This document shows, piece after piece, positions 1 to 6,815 of a stretch of DNA of 39,458 bases; position 1 is the stretch's first letter; every line of letters begins with the position of its first letter. Source of the stretch: Pseudarthrobacter phenanthrenivorans (GTDB lineage Bacteria; Actinomycetota; Actinomycetes; Actinomycetales; Micrococcaceae). The notes beneath the pieces were generated by a model that made no database searches, was not told the origin of the DNA, and saw nothing but the letters and a program-made list of their open reading frames with translations. The stretch lies in the NCBI RefSeq assembly GCF_000813845.1, contig NZ_JWTB01000048.1:1-39458 (forward strand). Reading direction: 5' to 3'. Both the position numbers and the translations under genes were made by a program.

Positions 1-38
1 GTTATGCGGGCAAGGGCCGCTCGTGAGGCAGCGGGAAG

Positions 39-1169
39 CTACAGGTTGCCGGTGGCGATGTTGAGCATGCGGCGCAGCGGCTCGGCGGCGCCCCAGAGGA
101 GCTGGTCGCCTACGGTGAACGCGCTGATGTACTCCGGGCCCATCTCCATCTTGCGGATGCGGCCCACCGGGATGTCCAGGGTGCCGGAGGCAGCCACCGG
201 GGTCAGCTCGGCCATCGACGCTTCCTTGGTGTTGGGAACCACCTTGGCCCACTGGTTGTCCTCGTCCAGGAGCTTCTCGATCTCGGCGACGGACAGGTCC
301 TCGCGGAGCTTGAGCGTCAGGGCCTGGGAGTGCGAGCGCATGGCGCCGATTCGGACACAGAGGCCGTCCATGATCACCCGGTTTTCCTCGGAGGTGCCCA
401 GGATCTTGTTGGTCTCCACCCCGGCCTTCCACTCTTCCTTGGACTGTCCGTTGCCCAGGTCCGCGTCGATCCAGGGGATCAGGGAGCCGGCCAGGGGGAC
501 GCCGAACTGGGTGGCGTCGATGTCGGTGCGCTGGTGGGCCAGGACCTTCCGGTCGATGTCCAGGATGGCCGACGCCGGGTCGTCCAGTTCCGTGCTGACC
601 TCGGCGTTGAGCGTGCCGAACTGGCTGAGCAGCTCGCGCATGTGCCGGGCGCCGCCGCCGGAGGCCGCCTGGTAGGTCATGGAGGTGCCCCACTCGACCA
701 GGCCGTTCTTGAACAGCCCGCCGAGGCCCATGAGCATGCAGGAGACGGTGCAGTTGCCGCCGATGAAGTCCTTGGTGCCGTTGACCAGGCCCTTGTCGAT
801 GACATCGCGGTTGATGGGGTCCAGCACGATGATCGAGTCGTCGTTCATGCGCAGGGTGGAGGCGGCGTCGATCCAGAGGCCGTCCCAGCCGCGGCTGCGC
901 AGCTCGCCGTGGACCTGTTTGGTGTAGTCGCCGCCCTGGGCGGTGACGATAATGGGCAGCTTGGCCAGGGTGTCGAGGTCGAACGCGTTCTCGAGCTTGC
1001 CGGCGCCATCAGCGAAGGACGGCGCGGCACCTCCCGCGTTGGAGGTGGAGAAGAACACCGGGTTGATGTTGGCGAAGTCGCCCTCGTCCTGCATGCGCTG
1101 CATCAGGACGGAACCGACCATGCCGCGCCATCCGACCAGGCCGACGGAAGGGGTAGCTGCTGTAGTCAT
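39..1169 (-). CDS. asd: Aspartate-semialdehyde dehydrogenase (enteric-type)
   Basis: Cytosolic enzyme that reduces aspartyl-4-phosphate to aspartate-4-semialdehyde with NADPH, feeding lysine/diaminopimelate, threonine and methionine synthesis. The 376-aa protein has an N-terminal nucleotide-binding segment (GLVGWRGMVGS, residues 10-20), the catalytic Cys in GGNCTVS (C140), the YQAASGGGARHMREL segment (residues 166-180) and the catalytic His in RSHSQ (H280). These motifs match the E. coli-type family, which is longer than the form found in Mycobacterium. The start is ATG at 1169 with no clear Shine-Dalgarno site but a -10-like hexamer six bases upstream, so the message may be leaderless. The gene stands alone, with the accessory array ending 96 bp upstream. 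Function is very likely. Confidence 0.95.
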   Translation of the reverse strand: MTTAATPSVGLVGWRGMVGSVLMQRMQDEGDFANINPVFFSTSNAGGAAPSFADGAGKLENAFDLDTLAKLPIIVTAQGGDYTKQVHGELRSRGWDGLWIDAASTLRMNDDSIIVLDPINRDVIDKGLVNGTKDFIGGNCTVSCMLMGLGGLFKNGLVEWGTSMTYQAASGGGARHMRELLSQFGTLNAEVSTELDDPASAILDIDRKVLAHQRTDIDATQFGVPLAGSLIPWIDADLGNGQSKEEWKAGVETNKILGTSEENRVIMDGLCVRIGAMRSHSQALTLKLREDLSVAEIEKLLDEDNQWAKVVPNTKEASMAELTPVAASGTLDIPVGRIRKMEMGPEYISAFTVGDQLLWGAAEPLRRMLNIATGNL

Positions 1170-1175
1170 TGGTCC

Positions 1176-1181
1176 AGTTTA
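1176..1181 (-). promoter_or_regulatory. Putative -10 element of asd (leaderless transcript)
   Basis: The minus strand reads TAAACT at 1181-1176, followed by only six bases (GGACCA) before the asd ATG at 1169. A start site about seven bases below the -10 would fall on or next to the A of the ATG. No convincing -35 is visible. This is inference from spacing. Confidence 0.4.
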
Positions 1182-1265
1182 GACTTCGCATCCGGAAGGG
1201 CGCAGTCGGTTACGTCACGCCGTGGACGGCTTAGAAAGATACGACGGCGGCCCGCACCAAAGGCG

Positions 1266-1667
1266 CTATTCGACGGGCCGCGGGAGGCCCCTGGCTCTGC
1301 GCAGCTTTTCTGCTTTGCGCTCCTTGAAGTAGCTGGCCCAGGCCACGGTGAATGGAAAAATGCAGGCGGGAAAGACCCACCAAGTCCGGCCAGCAATGTC
1401 CCATGCATTTTGGATGATGATTTGGACGACGAAATAGACCAGTCCCCCCATGCATGCCGTCAGCAGGATGGCAAGGAACAATAAACCCCCGGAGGAGTTG
1501 ACGGGTTTTATAACGCCCAAACCGTCGTCCTTCCGGACTCCGTACTCTTCCTCCGTGTACGCGATGGCCTCACCGTTCTCTCCCAGGCGGTGCAGCTCTC
1601 GGTCTTCCGGCGGCTGGTAGGGAACGTAGCCAGGTTCCTGGGGAACGTCCCGGCTACGCCTGGCCAT
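1266..1667 (-). CDS. Small two-helix membrane protein, array paralog 4 (intact)
   Basis: A 133-aa protein of unknown function and the last gene of the accessory array. I chose ATG 1667 (MARRSRDVPQEPG) because AGGA precedes it at good spacing and it overlaps the stop of the preceding paralog by 14 bp. In order it shows a polar N-terminus, a YTEEEYG motif, the segment IKPVNSSGGLLFLAIL leading into a first membrane helix, a second helix, and a basic tail SYFKERKAEKLRRARGLP. The intact paralog at 3002-3412 shares IKPxNSxGGLLFLAIL and the YFKERKA tail, so the two are homologous. Both termini are probably cytoplasmic. A membrane immunity or accessory protein for the upstream WXG protein is a possibility from context only. 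Confidence 0.75.
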   Translation of the reverse strand: MARRSRDVPQEPGYVPYQPPEDRELHRLGENGEAIAYTEEEYGVRKDDGLGVIKPVNSSGGLLFLAILLTACMGGLVYFVVQIIIQNAWDIAGRTWWVFPACIFPFTVAWASYFKERKAEKLRRARGLPRPVE

Positions 1668-2069
1668 GCCGGTCCTGGCCCCAATCAAACTGGCGGGCGC
1701 TGGGTTCCGGGATTCCCCTTTCCTCCCGGAGCCTCTTGGCCCTCGAGGCCACCTTCGCCATGCGAAAGGCGTACACGGCACCGCCAACTCCGGCGGCTGT
1801 TAAGAACAGCGCACTCCACATCGGGTCTTCGCCCCTGGTGGTCGGTCCGGCAACCAGGAAAACGGAGAAGACTGCCACGGCAGCAAGAAAGACCGCCATT
1901 ATGAGAAAGCCGACGGCGGACCGTACCTGTGCATGCGAACTAGCTGTGACTATGCCGAGTTCCTCCCGTGAGTAGCTGTGCAGTTCACCCGTCACGGTGG
2001 GGTGGAGGATCCGCTTCTCATTTCCTCCGGCTGCCACCTCATGTTTTCGTGCGGTTCATTCGTTGACAT
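1654..2069 (-). pseudogene. Array paralog 3, apparently frameshifted near its 5' end
   Basis: A 127-aa open frame runs from a GTG at 2037, which has no ribosome binding site. Upstream, ATG 2069 (MSTNEPHENMRWQPEE) is preceded by a strong AGGAG but lies in another frame and stops after 25 codons. Its WQPEE aligns with YQPPED of the paralog at 1266-1667, and the GTG frame then continues with EKRILH and YSREELG, matching that paralog's DRELH and YTEEEYG. One extra A in the AAA run at 2021-2023 would join the two frames into a 138-aa protein. The remainder has two membrane helices and a RAKRLREERGIPEP tail. So this is a frameshifted gene, a sequencing error, or a gene translated only from the weak GTG. 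Confidence 0.65.
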
Positions 2070-2112
2070 GTCCTGCTCCTGGTTCCGGTGCGGGCCGTTC
2101 TTTGCGCAGCAT

Positions 2113-2605
2113 TTAAGTTGTTGGGAGCTCGCCCGGGAAGGGCTGGCGGCTGTTAGGGAAGTTCTCCCGCGTGATTTTCAACGTTCCGGGGCGTTCCTCG
2201 AACCATTTCCGCGCCTGATCATCTGTGGCTTGGTACAAAGGCTTAGGAAGTCCCCGTGCCCGCCGGAGCTTACGTGCCTGAATTTCATCGCGAATCAAGC
2301 CCAGCGTGTAAAACCAGCCGCCCGTGAAGAGGACCGTGCAGACGAGGCACAGCAGAAACGCTCCGATGTTCAAATAGATGACCCCGATAATCATCCAAAT
2401 GGGGGCAAGGATCGCAGGGACTGTTAACAGCACTTCAATCAGGGTCAGGACCACCAGGCTGTGGGTGGGATTGTTGGAGCTGTAGGCCGAGGACCCGCCC
2501 AAACCCCACTCCTCAGGGGTATAGGCCTTGATGACGTCGTCCTTGCCGTACCCGTAGTAGTAGGGGCGCTAGGGAGTTAACCCTCTTTTTGTCTGTTCTA
2601 GTCAT
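2113..2605 (-). pseudogene. Array paralog 2, apparently frameshifted in a C run
   Basis: The open frame carrying the family motifs has no normal start: the only candidate is TTG at 2502, inside the protein, downstream of the conserved YTPEEWG motif. That frame can be followed back to an in-frame TAG at 2569-2571. ATG 2605 overlaps the stop of the preceding gene (ATGACTAG) and encodes MTRTDKKRVNSLAP in a different frame. Skipping one C in the CCCC run at 2563-2566 joins it to YYYGYGKDDVIKAYTPEEWG, giving a 163-aa protein with two membrane helices and a KLRRARGLPKP tail. The CCC-C context is a known +1 slippage site on proline codons, but loss of function or a sequencing error is equally possible. 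Confidence 0.65.
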
Positions 2606-2975
2606 CGGTCAGGGGCAATCCGGATCGAAATGAAACAAGGCACCGGTGAGGGCCATCCTCGCTTAGAGGCACAGTGGCAGGACCAACGTCGTCACCGGCG
2701 ACCGTTGCGCAAACCCAACCCTTTGCCTCCTTGCGCACCAAAAGTTCACACTGCCCTTGCGGGCCGCTGGTCCTCCGGCGCGCACCACCCTCTGGATGAT
2801 TCCTAAGATGGTCTCGAACCACATAGGACTTGGCGGCGTCAGCCGAAAGCATTGGATCCAGCGGCATGATGAACCACGCCTGCACGGTGCGCGGCTGGAA
2901 CAGCAGTTCTGTCCGGTCTGATTCCATGTGCAGGACGGTGTCGCCCCTGGCAGCGCTTCGGAGGAGGTGGGTCAT
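2598..2975 (-). CDS. Truncated copy of the 213-aa array protein
   Basis: A 125-aa protein of unknown function. ATG 2975 is preceded by AGGA at good spacing; an in-frame TTG at 2996 is less likely. The segment DTVLHMESD...LLFQPRT...WF...HPEG...LLV...GW lines up with DTVVHVESD...LLMQPRT...WF...HPEG...LLI...GW in the gene at 3409-4050, so it is a duplicate. The match begins around ALGK, corresponding to residue 83 or so of the full-length copy; the N-terminal 80-90 residues are absent and the stop of the upstream gene at 3002 lies directly before it. It could be a remnant or a working half-protein. Its stop overlaps the ATG of the next paralog. Confidence 0.6.
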   Translation of the reverse strand: MTHLLRSAARGDTVLHMESDRTELLFQPRTVQAWFIMPLDPMLSADAAKSYVVRDHLRNHPEGGARRRTSGPQGQCELLVRKEAKGWVCATVAGDDVGPATVPLSEDGPHRCLVSFRSGLPLTDD

Positions 2976-3001
2976 CGTTTTTCCTAGTGCGCCCAAGCTT
3001 G

Positions 3002-3412
3002 CTACCAGTCCGGCCTGCTTGAGCGGCGGGTAGGAGGTTCAAGGGTTTTCCCGGCCGCCTTCCGGAGGCGTGCGGCCTTGCGCTCCTTGAAGTAGTAAGC
3101 CCATGAGGTGGGCACCAGGACAATGACAATGGCGCAGCCGATGACGAATTGCACCCAGTTGGTGACCCCTTCGCCAGTGAGCAGAATGATGGCCGTTCCA
3201 CAGAAAACAGCCGAAAACACTGAGATCAAGATAGCAAGGAACAGCAGGCCGCCAGCCGAATTGATGGGCTTGATGGCGCTGCCGGTTGAGCCCTTGTAGA
3301 CCCCGTATTCCTCGGGCGTCAGTCCCTGCTTCCCGGCTTCCAATTCGATCTGGCGTTTGTAGTAGCCTTTGCGCCGTGCCCGAGGCTTGGGTTGGGGCGC
3401 CTCGCTGCTCAT
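3002..3412 (-). CDS. Small two-helix membrane protein, array paralog 1 (intact)
   Basis: A 136-aa membrane protein whose ATG overlaps the TGA of the upstream gene in an ATGA junction, which implies translational coupling. The N-terminal 35 residues are polar and basic, followed by LTPEEYGVYKG, a first helix starting at IKPINSAGGLLFLAIL, a second helix at roughly residues 84-106, and a basic tail WAYYFKERKAARLRKAAGK. It is the closest relative of the gene at 1266-1667 and defines the family to which the two frameshifted copies belong. It follows the WXG protein and the 213-aa protein directly, the place where immunity or accessory genes of type VII substrates often sit. That role is inferred from position only. 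Confidence 0.8.
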   Translation of the reverse strand: MSSEAPQPKPRARRKGYYKRQIELEAGKQGLTPEEYGVYKGSTGSAIKPINSAGGLLFLAILISVFSAVFCGTAIILLTGEGVTNWVQFVIGCAIVIVLVPTSWAYYFKERKAARLRKAAGKTLEPPTRRSSRPDW

Positions 3413-4050
3413 TTGGTTTCTCCCCGGGTTGCCCGAATCCGGGTGAGCAGGCCGGCTGTGTCCAGGCCGGTGATTTCCTCGACATCCTTTGTGGGATCAA
3501 TGACTTTGCCCACCGCCCAGCCGAGGCCATCTGGTCGGATGAGCAGGTGGTCTTCACCGGAGATCGACTTAACGCGGATGAACGCGGTCCCCTCGGGATG
3601 GGTTTGCCTGTGTTCCTCGATGAGGAACAGTTCGGCATCTGCGCCGTCGACATCGGGGTCCTGGGCGAAGACGAACCAAGTTCCCAGCGTTCTGGGCTGC
3701 ATCAGCAGAGATACCTTGTCCGACTCCACGTGCACCACGGTATCGGTTTTCTCCCCGTCAACCAGGCTGATTTCGGACCACCGGACGGCCTTGGACAGGG
3801 CGTATGCGACGGGCACCGCCGGCCCGTCCAGTTCAAGTTCGTCGTCGACGCTGGCAAAGCCTCGGCCCAGAAGGGAAGAACTTCCGGCGATGCAGATCGG
3901 ATCCGACCTGACTTCCTCTTCCAGACGGAGTACCTGGCTGGACTTCCTGGCGGCTTCGGTATCGAACCTTCTGATCAGGTATGCGATTTCGGCAAAGCCG
4001 AAGCCGACTGCCGTGTCCGGCGATTCGATGAGTTCAGTGCTGGTTGTCAC
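3409..4050 (-). CDS. 213-aa protein of unknown family, partner of WXG protein
   Basis: A soluble protein with no signal peptide or membrane helix. The start is GTG 4050 with AAAGGA upstream. I do not recognise the family. Recognisable landmarks are an acidic middle (DDELELDG), then HVESDKVSLLMQPRTLGTWF, a HPEGTAF turn and a short strand-rich C-terminal part with LLIRPDGLGWAVGKV. A diverged and 5'-truncated copy lies at 2598-2975, so the second half is the better conserved unit. It sits 20 bp downstream of the WXG gene and is coupled to the membrane protein behind it. A secretion chaperone or a soluble immunity protein would fit that place, but neither is shown by the sequence. Confidence 0.75.
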   Translation of the reverse strand: MTTSTELIESPDTAVGFGFAEIAYLIRRFDTEAARKSSQVLRLEEEVRSDPICIAGSSSLLGRGFASVDDELELDGPAVPVAYALSKAVRWSEISLVDGEKTDTVVHVESDKVSLLMQPRTLGTWFVFAQDPDVDGADAELFLIEEHRQTHPEGTAFIRVKSISGEDHLLIRPDGLGWAVGKVIDPTKDVEEITGLDTAGLLTRIRATRGETK

Positions 4051-4070
4051 GAGTTTGTCCTTTAGTTGAA

Positions 4071-5096
4071 TTATCCGAAGCCGAGGAAGCTGGCCGTACT
4101 CTTGCCGAGGTCTGCCAGGTTCTTGCCGGTGTCTTCGACGAACTTGCCGGGATCCTTAACGGCGCTGGCCACTGTGTCCACCACGTTGCTGGCCGCACTG
4201 TTGACGAATTCCTTGACCGCAGGGATCTCGTAAATGGCAATTCCGGCACTGACTACGGTGCAGATGGTTCCGGCGGGAGGCGGCAGGAAGCAGGCCACGC
4301 CAAGTGCCGTCTTGGCGACCGACCAGCCGGCCTCTTCGTATTTCCCTTCTGCGACATACCCGGCGGCGTCGAAGGCGTTCAGGCCCACGCCTGCCCAGCC
4401 CAGGCCCCGGCCGAGTCCGCCCTTTCCAAGGCCTTCCAGGATTGCGCCCTGGCCTTTGAACAGCCAGGGGCTTTCTTTGAATACTCCGCCGAACTGGTTG
4501 AGCGCCGGGATATATTTCTGAAGATTCTTGAGTCCGAGGATATCTGTCCCGGAATCCAGCAAATTGTAAGTGATGCTCTTGCCCGGAAGCTTGGCCCAGA
4601 GTTCAACATCAGTAAAGCTGTCCAGGCCTTTGGCGGCCATCGTGCCCAAACCAAAAACGTTTTTCGGCAGATCCAAGCCCGCCTTGATCTGGCCGCGAAA
4701 ACCCCACCCGTCCCGGAACGGCGAACCCTTGGCCAGCCAATCGGGCCCCAAAGGATGCGCGGGAGATCCGGAACCTGGCCCGCCAGATCCGCCGAAGCCC
4801 GGGCCGCCCGCGGAGCCGGGTGCCCCGCCGCTGGCCTTTTCCTGCTCATCGGCATTCTTTAGCAGAAGCTTTGATTCCTGCTGGAGGCGAGTAGCAGTTT
4901 GCTGCAGGAGCGCCCGGTGGCTGCCGTTCCAGCTGGACCGGAATTGTTCGGCATCACGGCCTTTCCAGGCCGTACTGCCGTTGATCTGGCTGCTTAGCTG
5001 CGTCGACTGCTGCTGCAGCAGGTCGGCCGTCTTGTTGAACTGCTGCGCGAGGGTCCGCAGTTGCTCGACGTCGGCGCCCCACAAAGTTCCTGCCAC
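4071..5096 (-). CDS. WXG100-like protein with long C-terminal domain (putative type VII substrate)
   Basis: A 341-aa protein counted from GTG 5096, which has GGGGGA upstream at good spacing; TTG 5111 is the alternative. Residues 5-85 form two predicted helices joined by a WKG turn (W44, G46), the pattern of WXG100/ESAT-6-like domains exported by type VII systems. A Gly/Pro/Ser-rich linker follows at roughly 88-120. The C-terminal 220 residues are rich in Gly and small hydrophobic residues and include a strongly hydrophobic stretch around ALGVACFLPPPAGTICTVVS. No nuclease, ADP-ribosyltransferase or peptidase motif is visible. No secretion-machine gene (EccC, EccD) lies in this window. The C-terminal part may act on membranes or be a presentation module; that is speculation. 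Confidence 0.75.
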   Translation of the reverse strand: MAGTLWGADVEQLRTLAQQFNKTADLLQQQSTQLSSQINGSTAWKGRDAEQFRSSWNGSHRALLQQTATRLQQESKLLLKNADEQEKASGGAPGSAGGPGFGGSGGPGSGSPAHPLGPDWLAKGSPFRDGWGFRGQIKAGLDLPKNVFGLGTMAAKGLDSFTDVELWAKLPGKSITYNLLDSGTDILGLKNLQKYIPALNQFGGVFKESPWLFKGQGAILEGLGKGGLGRGLGWAGVGLNAFDAAGYVAEGKYEEAGWSVAKTALGVACFLPPPAGTICTVVSAGIAIYEIPAVKEFVNSAASNVVDTVASAVKDPGKFVEDTGKNLADLGKSTASFLGFG

Positions 5097-5207
5097 CAGG
5101 ATTCCCCCCAATATTCATTCAACAGCCCCAGAGTGCTGCGTGCCCCAGCCTAGGCCAGGACCGAGCCACCCGCGATGGGCGGCCTCCCCATGCCGCTGCC
5201 AAAAGCG

Positions 5208-5426
5208 CTAGCTCTGGTCCGACTGCTCCAGGACAGCTGCCTTCCGGGCGCGCAGCGCGAAGAACGCGCCGAAGGTGAAGACCTGCGTGACCACCACGAG
5301 CACGATGGCCCCGGCGATCTTGTTACCGCCCAGGATCATGGTCAGCCCCACGATTGCGGAGAGCAGCGCGAGCAGGGGCAGCAGCATGTAGCCCAGGACG
5401 AACAGGGATTCGGGTTTCTTCAGCAT
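5208..5426 (-). CDS. Small two-helix membrane protein
   Basis: A 72-aa protein with two hydrophobic segments (about residues 8-32 and 38-60) and a short basic segment RARKAAVLEQ at the end. The ATG at 5426 lies 4 bp beyond the dfrA stop, so it is probably the last gene of the thyA-dfrA operon. I recognise no family. It ends with a basic patch slightly like the tails of the array proteins at 1.3-3.4 kb, but it lacks their EEYG motif, so I do not count it as a member. Confidence 0.75.
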   Translation of the reverse strand: MLKKPESLFVLGYMLLPLLALLSAIVGLTMILGGNKIAGAIVLVVVTQVFTFGAFFALRARKAAVLEQSDQS

Positions 5427-5430
5427 GTTC

Positions 5431-6015
5431 CTAGCCCTCGGTCCGGGTCCATTTGGTGAAGCGGTAGCGCGTGCCGTTCGCGGCAGTCAGCCAGCCGTCC
5501 GGCGGGACGGAAGCGGACGCCTCCCAGGTGGGGCCGAGCTCCGGGGCGAAGGTATCGCCGTCGGCCTTTACGTCGATGGTGGTGACCACCGCGACGTTGG
5601 CGAGATCGGTGGACTGGCGGAAGACGTCGCCGCCGCCCAGGATCCAGACCGTCTCGCCGCCGTCGACAAACTGCGACTCCAGGAGCGCGTCATCCAGGGA
5701 GGGGACCACGACGGCGCCCTCCGCCTCGGGCGTGCCGGCCCAGCTTTTCTGCCGGGTGATGACGATGTTGGTGCGGCCGGGCAGGGGACGGTACTTGTCC
5801 GGGAACGACAGCCAGGTCTTGCGCCCCATGATGACGGGGTGTCCGGTGGTGAGCCGGGTGAAGTGTTTGAGGTCCTCGGGCAGGTGCCACGGCATGTCAC
5901 CGTCCTTGCCGATCACACCGTCGGCGGTCTGCGCCCACACCAGCCCGACGCCGGTGATCGATGCGGCCAGTTCCTCAGTGAAGGATTGGGGATCGGTGAA
6001 ATTCTCGGTGCTCAT
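5431..6015 (-). CDS. dfrA: Dihydrofolate reductase
   Basis: Reduces dihydrofolate to tetrahydrofolate with NADPH. The 194-aa protein has about 20 extra N-terminal residues before the family core GLVWAQTADGVIG. Typical features follow: MPWHLPEDLKHF with the catalytic acid at D48 (equivalent to E. coli D27), VIMGRKTWLSFP, PLPGRTNIVITR and the nucleotide-binding WILGGGDVFRQ. Its ATG overlaps the thyA TGA in an ATGA junction, so the enzyme that regenerates tetrahydrofolate is made together with the enzyme that consumes it. Confidence 0.96.
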   Translation of the reverse strand: MSTENFTDPQSFTEELAASITGVGLVWAQTADGVIGKDGDMPWHLPEDLKHFTRLTTGHPVIMGRKTWLSFPDKYRPLPGRTNIVITRQKSWAGTPEAEGAVVVPSLDDALLESQFVDGGETVWILGGGDVFRQSTDLANVAVVTTIDVKADGDTFAPELGPTWEASASVPPDGWLTAANGTRYRFTKWTRTEG

Positions 6016-6815
6016 ACGGCGATCGGTGCCTTAATCGTGGGGTGGTGCTTGTAGCCCACCACGTCGAAGTCCTCCAGCGTGTAGTCGAAGATCGACGCCG
6101 GCTTGCGCGTGATCTTCAGCTTCGGGTACTCGTAGGGCTCACGGTCCAGCTGCTTGAGGACCTGGTCCATGTGGTTCTCGTAGATGTGCACGTCGCCGCC
6201 GGTCCAGACGAATTCGCCGGGCTCCAGTCCCACCTGCTGCGCGACCATGCAGGTCAGCAGGGCGTAGGAGGCGATGTTGAACGGCACACCCAGGAACATG
6301 TCCGCGGAGCGCTGGTAGAGCTGGCAGGAGAGCTTGCCGTCCGCCACGTAGAACTGGAAGAAGGCGTGGCAGGGCGGCAGCGCCATGTCGTTGAGTTCCG
6401 AGACGTTCCAGGCCGAGACGATGTGCCTGCGGGAGTCGGGGTTCGACTTCAGGTTGTCGATGAGCTCGGCGATCTGGTCGATGTGGCCGCCGTCCGGAGT
6501 GGGCCAGCTGCGCCACTGCACGCCGTAGACCGGGCCCAGGTCCCCGTCCTCGTCCGCCCATTCATTCCAGATGGTGACGCCCTGGTCCGTCATCCACTTG
6601 ATGTTGGTCTCACCGCGCAGGAACCACAGGAGCTCGACTGCGACGGACTTGAAGTGGACCCGCTTGGTGGTGATCAGCGGGAAGCTTTGGGAAAGGTCGA
6701 AGCGCATCTGGCGGCCGAAAACACTGGTGGTTCCGGTGCCTGTTCGGTCCGACTTATGGGTGCCGGTGGCCAGGACATCGCGCAGGAGGTCTTCATAGGG
6801 CGTTGGGATGCTCAC
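6012..6815 (-). CDS. thyA: Thymidylate synthase
   Basis: Methylates dUMP to dTMP using methylenetetrahydrofolate. The 267-aa length is normal for bacterial ThyA. Visible signatures are the phosphate-binding RTGTGT loop, the catalytic Cys in LPPCHAFFQFYV (C149), the CQLYQRSAD segment and the DVHIYENH segment near the C-terminus. The start region overlaps the 3' end of the upstream membrane-protein gene by 23 bp, and the 3' end couples to dfrA. Confidence 0.98.
   Translation of the reverse strand: MSIPTPYEDLLRDVLATGTHKSDRTGTGTTSVFGRQMRFDLSQSFPLITTKRVHFKSVAVELLWFLRGETNIKWMTDQGVTIWNEWADEDGDLGPVYGVQWRSWPTPDGGHIDQIAELIDNLKSNPDSRRHIVSAWNVSELNDMALPPCHAFFQFYVADGKLSCQLYQRSADMFLGVPFNIASYALLTCMVAQQVGLEPGEFVWTGGDVHIYENHMDQVLKQLDREPYEYPKLKITRKPASIFDYTLEDFDVVGYKHHPTIKAPIAV

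Noticed and set aside
5208..5426. Membership of the 72-aa membrane protein in the accessory array
   Set aside because: It lacks the EEYG and KLRR-type motifs in the right places and fits better as the tail of the thyA-dfrA operon.
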